Assembly (NCBI GenBank): GCA_963969395.1
Contig: OZ017798.1
Span: forward strand, 11,090,173-11,154,172
From: Pseudoscleropodium purum
Taxonomy: Eukaryota; Streptophyta; Bryopsida; Hypnales; Brachytheciaceae
DNA length: 64,000 nucleotides
Reading direction: 5' to 3'
Position numbers and translations under genes: made by a program. The notes under the pieces were generated by a model. That model searched no databases. It saw nothing but the letters and a program-made list of their open reading frames with translations, and was not told where the DNA came from. Each line of letters opens with the position of its first letter. Positions within the stretch are counted from its first letter, which is position 1. Of this stretch, positions 36,901 to 48,118 are shown piece by piece.

Positions 36901-38615
36901 GAGCTATAACGGAAGGAATTCGAGCTTCTAATGTTGCAGACTTATCCCGAGGGACTGTTGTTCTCACGCACTGTGCTTGAATTCACCGTTTTACTACGGT
37001 TGAGCAGCGCATGAGGATAAGTCTGCAGCATTGAAAGTTTTTCAACAAGGTCCCGGAGATGAATGACAGTTTCCAACGTTGGAACAATCATTGAAGAATA
37101 TAAGGAACTTTTTATCCAACAATAAAATCTTTCAAACAGTCCTACAGTTCTGAAATTCATTCATAAGAGAGGCACAAGTACGTGCTGAGTACTTGGAAAC
37201 TCAACTTCTTTCAATTTTCTAATTAGACTAAGATGAGCCTAGAGCTGCCATCGGCAGCATGAAGATGGCTCTTCAATCACAAAACTTGAAAATGAGTTAA
37301 AAAAAGCTGAGAATTATTACCGACCTCCGTCCTTGAGTGGAAAAAACTGTAATAGCGAAAGAGTTGCTGAAGAATGCGAGTGCACCATCATAACATTCCT
37401 GAATGGGAGGGCAGAGGTCCTATAACAAGAATATATTCGTGTTACAGTGGCCCCCTATACATGGGCAAGATTGCATTCACGATGTTTACAGTGAAAGGGA
37501 CCTTGATTTATGGAAAGCAAAGGGTCCCCTGCCTTTGTTAAAATGAAGTTTAAGAATGTTAAAATGACAAGTGGATGCATAAGAACCTCCAACGATGCGG
37601 GTGGCTACGACTCTGAAACTCTACCCACGACTGATTGCGGATGCTTGTCGATCAATAGAGCTTGCGACAAGTTTCTCAAGATGCGAGTGGAGCTCGAAGT
37701 GACGAAAGAGATGTGGAAGCAAGAGAAGGAGGAGCAGCACAAAGCCCTTCGAGCCGCGCAAGAGAAAGCCATTCTCGTCGTCCGGCGCCGCAAAGCCAAG
37801 GTAAGATCACGTCCCTCTGCCACTGGCTTTTGAATTCTGACAAAGGTTCCCAACACGACTGCGAAATGAACTGAAGTATGCATAGTTACGATCAGTGGTC
37901 CCAAATGTGATTTTCGTAATTAGCTCAAGTTGCTAAAAACATTACTAATTGTGCTAAAATTTCAAAATTTAACAGTGTTATTCAGATTTTTTGTAGCAAA
38001 AGAAAAGTTTTGGTGGTAACTTTGCAAAATCTAGCCACATTTGTGAACTCTGGTTCTGATGATGAGCTTGGGGCCGGGGGTGATCAAACTGGATTGCAGC
38101 AACGGCAGGAAAGGGAGCAAATGATGCAGCTGTGGATGGAAGATGCGCGGCTATTCAAGCAGGAGAGCACCAAAGCCCGCGAGGAGCGGCGACGCCTGCA
38201 GAAGATTCACGACAAGGTGCACGACCGGGCGGAGATTGCCAGGTGAGTGCGCAAGTCCGTTAGTCGACTACTAGAAAACAGTGCCCGATAGCTTGATTTG
38301 GACATGAATTAACAAAGTTGTGTTGATTCAGGCGTGTTTTGTTGCTTTGAACACAATTCGATTTGGACACTGTTTTCTAGTGGCCATAGATCCAATCCTC
38401 TTAGAGCATAAGTCATTTCTCATCCATGCACTTGAGTGCAGATTTCTGTGTTACAAAATTAGATTTACTGAGGTTAGAGTTTTTGTTCTTGTGAAATTGA
38501 AGTTATACAAGTATTGACAAATTGTGACTTCAATCTTTGATGGATTCGCGGCAGGAAGGACTGTCCAGTTTGCTTGGAGAGCTTTCGGGATGCACATTGT
38601 GAAGTCTCTTCATAG
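33999..38615 (+). CDS. SGS3-like protein (zf-XS, XS-like, coiled coil), 8 exons
   Basis: Exons 33999-34430, 35025-35618, 35723-35886, 36100-36304, 36433-36629, 37659-37800, 38100-38242 and 38555-38615 match in phase and sum to 1938 bases (645 residues plus stop). The ~144-residue N-terminus is polar, with a run of eight Gln. A zinc finger follows: Cys184-x2-Cys187, His202 and His214, the last two 12 apart as in the zf-XS finger of SGS3. WRPDILIVEN and then RHVFVFPASK-VGYVGEKEV resemble the start and end of a shortened XS domain, the dsRNA-binding part of SGS3. The remainder is coiled coil rich in Glu, Lys, Arg and Gln, and the last exon adds KDCPVCLESF. SGS3-type proteins stabilise RNA for RDR6 in trans-acting siRNA synthesis; that role is inferred only from domains. 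The exon 4 acceptor could instead be at 36115 (five codons shorter). The protein is divergent, so FDM/IDN2-type identity is possible. Confidence 0.7.
34442..34695. repeat. intronic dispersed repeat, copy A
   Basis: About 250 bp in intron 1 of the SGS3-like gene is similar to 39867-40110, in the intron of the neighbouring receptor kinase. Both start TTCACCATACAG and share CTTTTCCTACAACAAT, TCTAGAAACTTGCA and TTAAGTATT. They are in the same plus-strand orientation, hence sense in one gene and antisense in the other. No terminal repeats or coding capacity were seen. Confidence 0.65.
34740..35023 (+). repeat. direct duplication inside intron 1 reaching the splice acceptor
   Basis: About 34740-34835 and 34920-35023 are copies of the same ~100-bp sequence (AGTTGTAAGAAGTTTCAA, then GTTTGAATTTGCTAAGTC, then AACTTAAGGTG). 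The downstream copy ends at the acceptor used for exon 2 (ATCTATCAG); the upstream copy has ATATCAAG at the corresponding place, a weakened acceptor. Confidence 0.75.
36932..37030. repeat. inverted repeat in intron 5 of the SGS3-like gene
   Basis: TGTTGCAGACTTATCCC at about 36932 and GGATAAGTCTGCAGCA at about 37015 pair over roughly 15 bp across a ~65-base loop. It lies in a 1-kb intron that also has several AACGTTGGAA-like blocks. Confidence 0.5.
38269..38382. mobile_element. CACTA-like MITE in intron 7 of the SGS3-like gene
   Basis: A 114-bp element has inverted ends TACTAGAAAACAGTGCCC and, on the right, the complement of CACTAGAAAACAGTGTCC (16 of 18 match). Flanking trinucleotides are GAC and GCC, a possible 3-bp duplication with one change. 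The CACTAG ends fit the CACTA superfamily. It sits 26 bp into the intron. Confidence 0.65.
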
Positions 38616-39127
38616 TTCTGATAAGGAGGCCGGTAGGCTCTCTGGTAAGGACTGTGATTTCGGTAAATAGCAGGTGTCGAGGGGTCTGAGTGGGTCTTTC
38701 AATGTGCATAACATTCTGCAAATTCCAAGTGGTTGTGATTCTGAGAGACTTCATCGGTCACTGCTGACGAATCCAATGCCTTGTTATACACTCAATACAG
38801 ACAGAATTGCCCATGAAAGTAAAAGAGATTAATGCCATGAACACCCACGTAAACTCAGACCATCTACTTCCATGTACACAATCCTCCACAGATTATTAAT
38901 CGCATGCGCCTCCACAAGAACGTCAATTGTAGTCCAGAAATGAAAGAATCAAACGGAACACCTCCTGAGAGTTGAGCAAGAAGAGTTCAATTCCAACTCG
39001 AGAAAAATAATAGGGGTAAATGCTCTACTAAACTAGCGTCGATACGAGTACCTTGCACAAAGCCTCAGATCTGTGCAGATCGAGGTGGCAACAAGCTAGC
39101 TATAGATACAACAATCAATCGACTGCC
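38616..39127. other. convergent 3' region between two genes
   Basis: About 510 bp separates the stop of the SGS3-like gene (+) from the stop of the receptor kinase gene (-). It must contain both 3' UTRs and polyadenylation regions. No further gene was seen. Confidence 0.6.
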
Positions 39128-42100
39128 CTACATGTAAGTTACCTCGACGTGGATATCTTTCAGCAATCCCACGACCTGCTGCATGGTGGGCCGCTTGGTG
39201 GGCAGCTCCGCCGTGCAAAGGTACCCTATTCTTAGACTCTCCAGCATCTCGCTTTCCACGCCCGTGCTCAGAAGCTTGGGATCCAAGCACTTGTATCCCT
39301 GCTTCTCCCGAATCAAAGCGCGCACCCACCCGACTAAATTCCCACCATAGCTGTCGTGGAAATAGTGTCCCGTGGGCCGCTTCCCAGTCACAAGCTCCAG
39401 CAACACCACACCAAAACTGTAGACGTCCCCACGAGGGGTGGCGTTCCACGTCTGGCCGTACTCCGGAGGGATGTAGCCCAAGGTGCCGCCCATCACGGGG
39501 GAGGCGAGCTTGGCTGGTTCTACTAAGTCTGCCAGGCCACACCCGGCTAAGTGAGGCTCGTAGTGGGAGTCCAGCAAGACGTTGCTGGAAGTGACGTCGC
39601 GGTGGATCACGTTCGGGGAACACCCGTGGTGCAAAAAGGCTAAAGCTCGAGCCACTCCGACGGCGATGCGGTGACGCACTGGCCAACTCAATTCCTCGTT
39701 CACTATGAAACGCTCGTGGGCGTCCTCCCAGGTCTCTTGGGTCCAGTGATCTGGGTGATGCACTTCTGCACGTTTTACAACAATTGTAGTCGTGGTGAGA
39801 TCGCAGGATTGGAATGGAATTCTGTTTTGGATATCTAATATATAAACTCTAATGTAACGGCTCTTTTCACCATACAGCAAGGGCAAGGGAGAGGTTCCGA
39901 TCACCATGCAAGTGAACTTTGAAACTTTTCCTACAACAATCTAGAAACTTGCACCATCTTAAAGTTTGTACATTTAGTCGGATTAGCTCCAAATCAAATG
40001 GAAATAGCTAAGTGTTCATTGGTTAAGTATTCACACTTACCACAAATCAAAGTTCCCCTACATGTTCAATTGAGAATCTAATGTAATGAATGTCTATGGA
40101 GCTTCTACTTTACCTCAGGGACCAATCTCTGCATAAATCTTCTACCTTATTTTGTGCCAGAACGAACCTTAGTTTCAGCTACTCTATTGTGCAAGAGGAA
40201 ACCTTGAATTTCATGCAGTTAAATCTGTTATGTCAATGCTGGAAGTTCTAAGCTCAGAAGTTGCCACAAATCAGAAGATTTGTTAAAAATGCACAAAGAT
40301 GTGTGCAGTCATTCTACCTATGTAACCGCGATGCTCCATTCTTTAAGCTTCTAATATGGTAATTTGGGATTGGGTAATAACGAATGTACCTTCCGAAAAG
40401 TCGTGGAGTCGGCTGTAAACGTTGCCATTCTCCATGAACTCGTAAACCAAGAGTCGCTCTCCCCCCACCAAGCAGTACCCGACCAGCGACACCAGATTCT
40501 CGTGCCTGATTTTCCCTAGAGCTTCCAACTGGGCGGCTTTCTCCAGCTCATTCCCAGGTCCTCCATCATAAAGCACCTTCACCACAATTCGAAAGTCTCC
40601 CGGCAACACACCCTTGAACGTCGGGCCATAGCGCGTATCCGGCACCTGCGAGTCCTTGTGGAACTTGTTGGTGGCGTGAAGAAGATCTGCAAACGTCAAG
40701 TTGAGCAGCGGTTTTTCAAACATGATGACGGGAATGGACGCCGGTTGCAGCACTTGCGCTGCCCATGCGCCCGGGTTCGCTTCGAATGTCACAGGGCCTG
40801 ACCTTGCTATGGTGAGTTCCTTGGTCGGTATGTTTTTGTACTTCTTCCTGTGAAATAGAAGAAATGTTACAAGGGCAGCTGAAAGGGCTAGCACAGCGCC
40901 AACCACGATTGCAACAATTGCACCCGGTTTCAGTTCACTACCAGATTGCGCTGCAGGTTCAATGACTGGAGGCTGTGCAGGAGGCGCGGAGTTCAAATCA
41001 GGCGAAGGAGGCACAAAGTAAGGTGAGGGAGACACAACAGGTGAAGGAGGTTGCACCGAAGGACAGACTCTGCCCACCAGTGCTCCACAGAGAAGAGGAT
41101 TCCCCGCAAACGAAGACTTGTTATAAGAGCTCCACCTATTCGCCGAAGGTACTAACCCACTCAAGTTGTTGAAGGAGAGATTCAGACCAGTCATGTTCGT
41201 CAAAGCAGTGAGCTCTTGAGGGATCTTCCCTGTGAAGTTGTTGTAGGAGAAGTCCAAAACTCTCAAATTGATTGCCCCAGAGAGTGTCGCAGGAATGCTG
41301 CCATTTACGTTGCACGATGACAGGTTGAGGTGCATCAGGTTCGCCATCAGGGTAAAACCAGGAAGAGGTCCCGCCTGGAACCGATTCTTCGCCAAGCTCA
41401 AGTACTCAAGGGAAGTGATCTCCGTGATACCCCAGGGGACGCTCCCGTTGAGCTGATTCGAAGACATGTCCAGCTTCTTCAGGAAGCCGAGTCCTGACAA
41501 CGTCGCCGGCATCTCGCCAGTGAAATTGTTCCCATGCAGGTCCAGTTCCTGCAGCTGGTCGGTAATGTCACTGGGAACAGACCCTGAAAAGAAGTTCCGT
41601 CCAAGACGTACAATGGTAAGATTCTTCGACGCAAGTAAGCCCCAAGGAATGCCCCCACTGAGATAGTTATTCGCACAGTCCAAAACCTTGATATTTTCAA
41701 GGCTCATCCCCCACAGAAGCGATGGCAAGGCACCCCAGAGACTGTTGTTGGCCACCGCGATCGACTGAATAAAAGGGAGCCTGGCGACATTGTCAGGGAA
41801 ACTCCCATTCAACCTGTTTGAGGAAACGTTCAAGACCCGTAGCTGTCCCAAGTTTGACAGATCTGGAATGTTGCCCACGAAGCCATTCTGCGAAAGGTCT
41901 ACAGTCCGAATCTTCCACACCCAGTTCAACTCGGCGGGAATCACTCCAGACAGCAGATTCCGGCTCAAGTTCAACGCCAGAAGCTCCTGACCCCAAAAGG
42001 TCTCAATTGGCACACCTCCTGCAATTCGATTCGAGGACAAGTCTAGGTACCGGAGGTTCTTCGAATTCACCAGCGGAGGGATTTCCCCGGTGAAGTTGTT

Positions 42101-42631
42101 CCCGTGGAAGTCCAAAATCTTCAGGCTCCACAACTCACCCAGCGTGCGAGGCAATTCACCGCTAAAAAGATTCTCTGCAAGGTCCAGCTTTTGTAGCTGG
42201 TACAGACCGTTCACAGCCCAAGGCACCCCCCCAGTGAACCTGTTGCCCGAAAGGCCCAAGTGCATCAAGTTCTGCAGCTGCCATAAGTCGTAAGGAATGT
42301 CGCCGCTGAGGTTGTTGTTGGAGAGGTCCAGCACCGTCAAAGCAGACAGAGCGCCCAAGCTGCCATAAGGAATCGAGCCATTCAACTGGAGTCCACCGAG
42401 AGTTAACCTGTAAATGCGTTGATGAGCGCCCAGTCCAATACAAGTCAGCCCTGCCCACTGACATGTCGGGACTGAGGCGTTGTAGAGCGAGGTGTAATCT
42501 GGAAGGACGTTTTTTAAAAAGGCAAAAAAGTGCCGCTCATCGTCTTTCAGCGATTGAGCAGAGACTCCATGGAGAAAGACCAGGGTCAATAGCAGCAGAG
42601 GTAGTCGAGCCCTTCCATTGGGCCCATTCAT
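39128..42631 (-). CDS. LRR receptor-like kinase, At2g24230 type, probable pseudokinase, 2 exons
   Basis: Exons 40390-42631 and 39128-39765 join in phase 1 to 959 codons plus stop; the 624-bp intron lies inside the kinase domain. Residues 1-25 are a signal peptide (ending GVSA). An N-terminal cap (TCQWAGLTC) is followed by about 18 plant-type LRRs to ~residue 500, a Pro/Ser-rich linker, a membrane helix at ~570-595 (AIVAIVVGAVLALSAALV), and the kinase-like domain. Lys685 (VVKVL) and the HRD motif (802-804) are present, but the glycine-rich loop is irregular (DTRYGPTFKG), the Lys after HRD is Thr and DFG is replaced by GCG (822-824), removing the metal-binding Asp. Catalysis is therefore unlikely and a co-receptor or scaffold role is inferred. 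YLCTAELPTKRPTMQQVVGL is typical of the subfamily. The ligand is unknown. No frameshift or stop was found. Confidence 0.9.
39867..40110. repeat. intronic dispersed repeat, copy B
   Basis: Partner of 34442-34695, located in the single intron of the receptor kinase gene and in antisense orientation to that gene. Similarity is judged by eye at roughly 70 percent. Confidence 0.65.
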
Positions 42632-44213
42632 GTTCTCTTCTTGAAGGGGAAAGGGGGTCAGCGCCTGATGGGCCAGTCTTCAGGGGAAGAATTACAGTAA
42701 CATATGAGGGACAAAGATATGTGGGATGGGAGCATGTAGAACTCATGTTCACTCATGGGTGTCGAAGGTGAAGAAGCTGGACTACGTGAATTGATAAACA
42801 CACTGGATGTGGCCTTCTTCCCTATCCCACGATCCATTCCTGCAGGGCTTCAGTGTCGATGATCCATACGTCCGGTGTGCCATTCGGTAGCACGTTGGAA
42901 GGCCCAAGCAGAGATTCTACATTCGACGCTGATCACTGTAACACTATAACACCAGCATGTGCCTGCAGAGGAAAAACACTATCAGGCAAGAATCACTTCG
43001 GGTCGTGTCCAGCGTCCAAGGGAGCAAATACGTGACGCGTTAATGCGCTCTCTATTTACAAATCTTCAGAAAATACAATCAAACTCAATGTGAATTGCTG
43101 CAGACCCATTTACTCTAACAGTCAAAAAAGTCACTTGAGGTCACGAAATCACTCGAGGTCTCGTGCACACATAAGCTAGTACGATTTCTGCAAATAAATG
43201 TCCTGAACCTGCTAGCGTGCCCACCCACTACCGGTACTTCAGACAATATTGCCACCTTCATCACCTGAAGCGACGAAGGGCGTCTAGCCCCATCTCACGG
43301 GTCTACCATCGCAAGTCCATGGCAACCACAACCTAATCTGCTCAAAAAAGCCATCTACTGTTGCGAAATAAGAGCAAGTTCTGGCCGCGCAGGTCACCTC
43401 CTTTTCAACGGGGAGAAAGGTAAGGGCGTATCAACGGTTCAATTCTAACCTCGATTATTAGAGCTATGCTCATATAGAACAACAATGGCTAGGCAACTCA
43501 TACTCCTCTCGTCCAGTTCTTTCCATAGCATAGTCAAACCTCCAACCTAAAACAAAGAATGCAGACTCTGTCCTTCAAACGTTTCCAAATCATTGAACAC
43601 TCCAACGGAACACGACCTCGGTCAACAGAACATAAAATCGATACTAAACACATAACTTACAACGTCACATTCCCAGTCTTTCAAACCTCCACTTCATCCA
43701 ATTTCGATGCAGAAGCAAACTCAAACCCAAACCACCGCCAGCAAGTAAGGAGATTGCGAATGCAATTGAACACGTACCTCCAGGATTCCATTCGATAAGC
43801 TAAAGCTTCTGCCTCCATAGCGGCATGCAATCATACCACCGCTCCATCACCAAGGCCTCCACACAAAACATTGAACTGCCCTCTCTCACCTCTCACTCCA
43901 CATTTCCTCTCACCAGTCAAACCTCACCACACTCAGAGTCGCCCTACCACTCTCCTTCCCATCGAATCCTCCCTAATTCAAATTTCGCCCATCCACCCAC
44001 ACCACCTGTTTGCTTTAACAGAGTCAATCCACGAGCCAAAACACCAGTGCGCTCCAAGCCCATGCAAGCCACAACCTGAACCCGTCGTCGTCACCACAAA
44101 TTCAAACCGATCACGAGCGCCACTGAAGCAAAAAAAACTCTTGCAAAAGCAGCTTACATAATCAGCAGTAAGCTTAATAATACGCTTGCAAGCAGTTGGT
44201 TCGAATTGTGAGA
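42632..44213. other. divergent upstream region
   Basis: About 1.6 kb of moderate GC content lies between the start of the receptor kinase (-) and the candidate start at 44214 (+). It likely contains the kinase promoter and 5' UTR. The open frames within it (for example 43559-43798 and 43825-44161) are C-rich without recognisable domains and are not called as genes. Confidence 0.45.
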
Positions 44214-44560
44214 ATGGCAGGACGGATCGTGTCGCTGAGCGTGAAGGCAGCCAGCGCGGGCGAGCGGGGGAGTTCGAGGCCGAAAGGGCGCCGCCAAGCT
44301 CGCGGAGAGATGAATGCGGATCTCGATTATTGGGATGGTGAATTAGTGAGTTAGCGGTATTGTCGCCGCACTATGTCGCATCCCGCCATTTTGAACTTAC
44401 TACTCTTCGACGGATTGGTGACGTGCAGGTATGGGATTGGACGCCTTCGTTTGGTTCTCCAATGGGCGCCCGTCCCGCCACTGGTACCCGGGAAAATTGG
44501 TGGTGGTGCTTTGACCCCTTGACCACGCCCCACGTATATGCCTTTGATGTTTTCTGGTAA
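44214..44560 (+). CDS. possible two-exon gene of unknown function
   Basis: An ATG at 44214 opens a GC-rich frame of 44 codons with a basic, Ser- and Gly-rich start (MAGRIVSLSVKAASAGERG). It ends at a good donor (TTA then GTGAGT at 44346). An acceptor GTGCAG at 44423-44428 joins in phase 0 to 44429-44560, encoding a Trp-rich segment (VWDWTPSFGSPMGARP, then ENWWWCFDP). The frame stops at 44558-44560, but a perfect donor (TG then GTAAGC) overlaps that stop, so further exons may follow. The N-terminus could be an organelle-targeting peptide. The protein is not recognised and no downstream exon was found, so this is only a candidate. Confidence 0.3.
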
Positions 44561-47390
44561 GCCGTCTTTCGGTTACCTGTAACAAATTTCCAATTTTATT
44601 TTGACTACTGTAGTTGCAACTAAGGCTTTTGGGGGGGGCTTTCTGGTGCCAGATAGCCAAAAAAAAAAAATTGGGCTAAACAATGGCAACAAAACATGAA
44701 GTTTTTCATTACAGTACTTCAATTTAAAAGAAAATGTTGCATGAAATCTCCAGATTGTGGATGAAAATAGAATTATGGACATTTGATATGTTCAAATGTG
44801 CAATTTTCTATTCAATAAGTGAATGTTGAAATTTGGAGCACCACTTAAAAAATTTATAGCGCTACTTTGGCACCTTATTAAAAAATGAAAAAAAAAAGCT
44901 TACCAAATCCTAATACAATGAATGGGAATTTTTTGAGTTTCACTAGATAATTTCCTTCAATTCTCATATTGAATTGGTTTTTAAAGAACTAGATCCATTT
45001 ATTTTCTTATTTTTTTACTTTAAATAGAAATTTTATAAACTTTTTTACTAGATTTTTGTTGATGTTTTCAAATTGTACCTGGGTTTTTTCCAATTCCTCT
45101 AGTAAACTTTGGACTAGTTGCCAAGTTTTTCCATACATTGTCCCAATATGGTACTAGTCATCAAAATTGGGTGTTCAAATGGGTTTAAAAATTTTCAAAA
45201 TTGAGAGTTGTTCCTTTGAAAAGAAAGGTCAAGGTTGAAGTTTTGACATCCCAAAGAATGAATATTTTCAATTCTCAAGTTACACAAAAGAAAGATGTGG
45301 ATAATAGGAAGATATAAAAAGAAGAAAATGTATACAAATGTGATGATAAAAAATTGAATTGGTGTGGGAAAATTTTGAACCCAACTTCTTGACTGTCACA
45401 CTATAAGAAACTAATGTTTTTTTAATATTGTAGAAAACATGCTCAAACAGGAAAAGGATTAGCGTTGACATCACCTAAAATCTATTATAGTTGACAAACC
45501 AAAAAAATGGTAAATTCACAAAAAAAAACATGCCCAATTTGAACTTTTTTTTTTTCTAACATCACAAAAAACATGGTCTTCCAAGCTCTCTAAAATGTGT
45601 CATTTGGACTCCATGTAAGCACCACGTGGGTGAAGAAAGCCAAGTGGAATTTTTCCATCCAACCCATCTATGACATGACACCTCACATGGCACTTGATGT
45701 GGCAGTGGAAAAATGATGACATGACATGCCTAGATAACATACTTTTATGTTGTTTGAAAATTTTCTGCTACATTCTGAGACATTAATGTACATGATTTTT
45801 TGAGACATCAATTGGTGCATACCCTATCCAAGTGGCAAGATCAATAAAAATAAATTATTATAAATAAATTTAAAAGTAAAATTGTTGAATTCACTAAGAA
45901 TTAAGTAAAGAAAACTTATATTATCATCTATCATCAAGAGAATTTTTGATGGCAAAATGAAAGCACTCCTTCATTGAAAATTAGTGAGAATGAAGATTAC
46001 AATGGTTATACTTGTATCCATTTATGTCCATGGTGAGACAAAAAATATGGGATAACTAGAATATGAAAACTTTGCCATTGTACATCTTGACATTGTTTCA
46101 AACATTTAGACATAGTTTCAAGCATCTTGATGTTGTTTAAGACATCTGAATCATGTTGTTTTAGACATTTTATATTGAACATAATTCTTGTTGTATATAT
46201 CCCATATGGATTGTTTTACTTCTTAATACCCTACTAGTGTAAAGATCATTTCTTTTCATCCATGGTGCTCATCTATTCATTTCTTTTTTTGCAAAGTATG
46301 CCACATGGCCACCCTTCTTCTAAAATTTTCACGTATGGTCAATATTTTACCATAGATTGTAGTAATTTTACTAACTTATTCATAGTCAAAATGAATCTAC
46401 TTACTGATATGGCAATCTATGTTTTTAGGATGTCCCAAAAAACATGAGTATAACTTCAATCATGTCAAATAAAATGTCAATGACAACATTGACTTGGATT
46501 TACAGTAACATGCCAATTTTCTCCACAATGCCTATAAAAATCTACTTGATTGGACCAAATGTCCTTTGACATCTTTATGTTTTGTCAGACATCACGCATT
46601 AGTCATTAAACACAATCCAAAATGTAGATTTTTTATAGTGTCAAAACTTCAACAATATACATACATTCTATTGCAAAACAATTGCACCTTGAACATTTCA
46701 AGCATATACATAGGATGTGATGTTAATTCTTAAAGGACGGATTGGTGAATGTAGAAATCATCCTTTTAAATCCCATGTGAATCAGTGGCAAAAGCATACT
46801 TTAGAAATCAAACTACTATAGAAGACCTCCCCTTTCTACAAAAAAATTCTAATGATGAATAGTTGCAGTTCTCTCCTATATAGAAGGATTCCTTGTCATC
46901 CATCAAACAAAAAATGCTCGTAGCATCATTAATAGTTAGAGAAGTTTTGATACCTTAGAATGAATCATTATAGTCAACTTAATCTTGAATATAATGTGAG
47001 TGAAGGTTAGTATTTTCTGTTTTTACAATGAATGATTTTTCGATAGTTCCTTCTGCAAAAATCATTCATTGTAAAAACATTCATATTCAAGCTATTATGC
47101 AAATGTTAGATGCAATCACCTATTAATATTGCAACTAGTTTATTAGCAAGTTTTAAAATGTATTGTGGTTAAGAATTTAGGCTCCTCCATTAAAAATTTG
47201 CTATATGGTATTTAAAAGAATTGAGGGCTTAAGAATTTGAACATCCAAGAATGAGGTAAGTTGACAAATTATTTGTTTATTTGATTGAATATGAAAAAAA
47301 ATCATCAATTAAGCTTACCTAAGAATTTTTAAGAATTTCATCACATGTCGAAAGGTGCATTGAAAACAAATTCAAAACTCCATGTACTAA
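44561..47390. other. AT-rich intergenic region
   Basis: No gene could be supported. It contains a strong hairpin at 47019-47078. The remainder is AT-rich with homopolymer runs. Confidence 0.5.
46983..47097. repeat. inverted repeat with perfect 22-bp core
   Basis: 47019-47040 and 47057-47078 are perfect reverse complements over 22 bp around a 16-base loop. Weaker pairing continues outside (CTTGAATAT near 46985 with ATATTCAAG near 47090). It may be a small MITE; no target duplication was assigned. Confidence 0.8.
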
Positions 47391-47401
47391 GGTAAGCTCC
47401 C

Positions 47402-47678
47402 TTTGGCCCAAAGTCCCAGCCAATTTCAGGTTTCCACCTACTCAGGCTGGCTGGGGAAAAAATTGACTCCCCCGCCGCCAATAGCTTGCTTTGCCCTGCC
47501 CCGGCCCCAAAAGTATCCGCCTCCACTTCGTTGCACTCCGTCGTCACAAACAAACTCCTCCATGTGGAACCCTATGGCCTGCCATACATTGGCTCAGAAA
47601 TGTGTATGGCCTTGGTAGACAGGGCCATACAAATTTCTGAGACAGTATATGGCTATCACAATTAGCTTGAAGAAAGTT
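47402..47678 (+). repeat. left terminal inverted repeat of the MULE
   Basis: Pairs with 54152-54424. It is GC-rich compared with its surroundings and contains an inner hairpin (GTATGGCC ... GGCCATAC) and a poly-A block in GGGGAAAAAATTGA. Confidence 0.85.
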
Positions 47679-48118
47679 CTCTCTTGAAGACATAGGTTTT
47701 CTATGTAGGCTTACTCTCTTGCGTTTTATTATTTTTTTTGGCACTTGAAGCTTGGAGGTTGAGGCTATAGTTTTGGTGGAGTGAATGGCTTGTTGCGTTT
47801 GTGGAGATAAGTATTTGGTCACTTCCTTTGCTTTGATTTAAGCAATTTTTGTTTGCATGAGAGTGAGGAAAAGGTTTTTGGTTGCTTAAGGTTGTAGAGA
47901 GCATTTACAATTTCTTATTTTGGTATTTGAAGCTTGAATTTTGGTGTTGAGTTTGTATGAATTTCAAGTGTTTGGGTTCTTTGAGTTTGTGATTTTGAGG
48001 TTTAGGTTTTAGAAAAGATTGTATTGTAAATTTTTTTATTAATAGATTTGTGAGTTTAGGGTTTTAGCTTCAAGTTTTGGATATTGCATATTACATTAGT
48101 GTAAGCGTGAGGTTAGAT

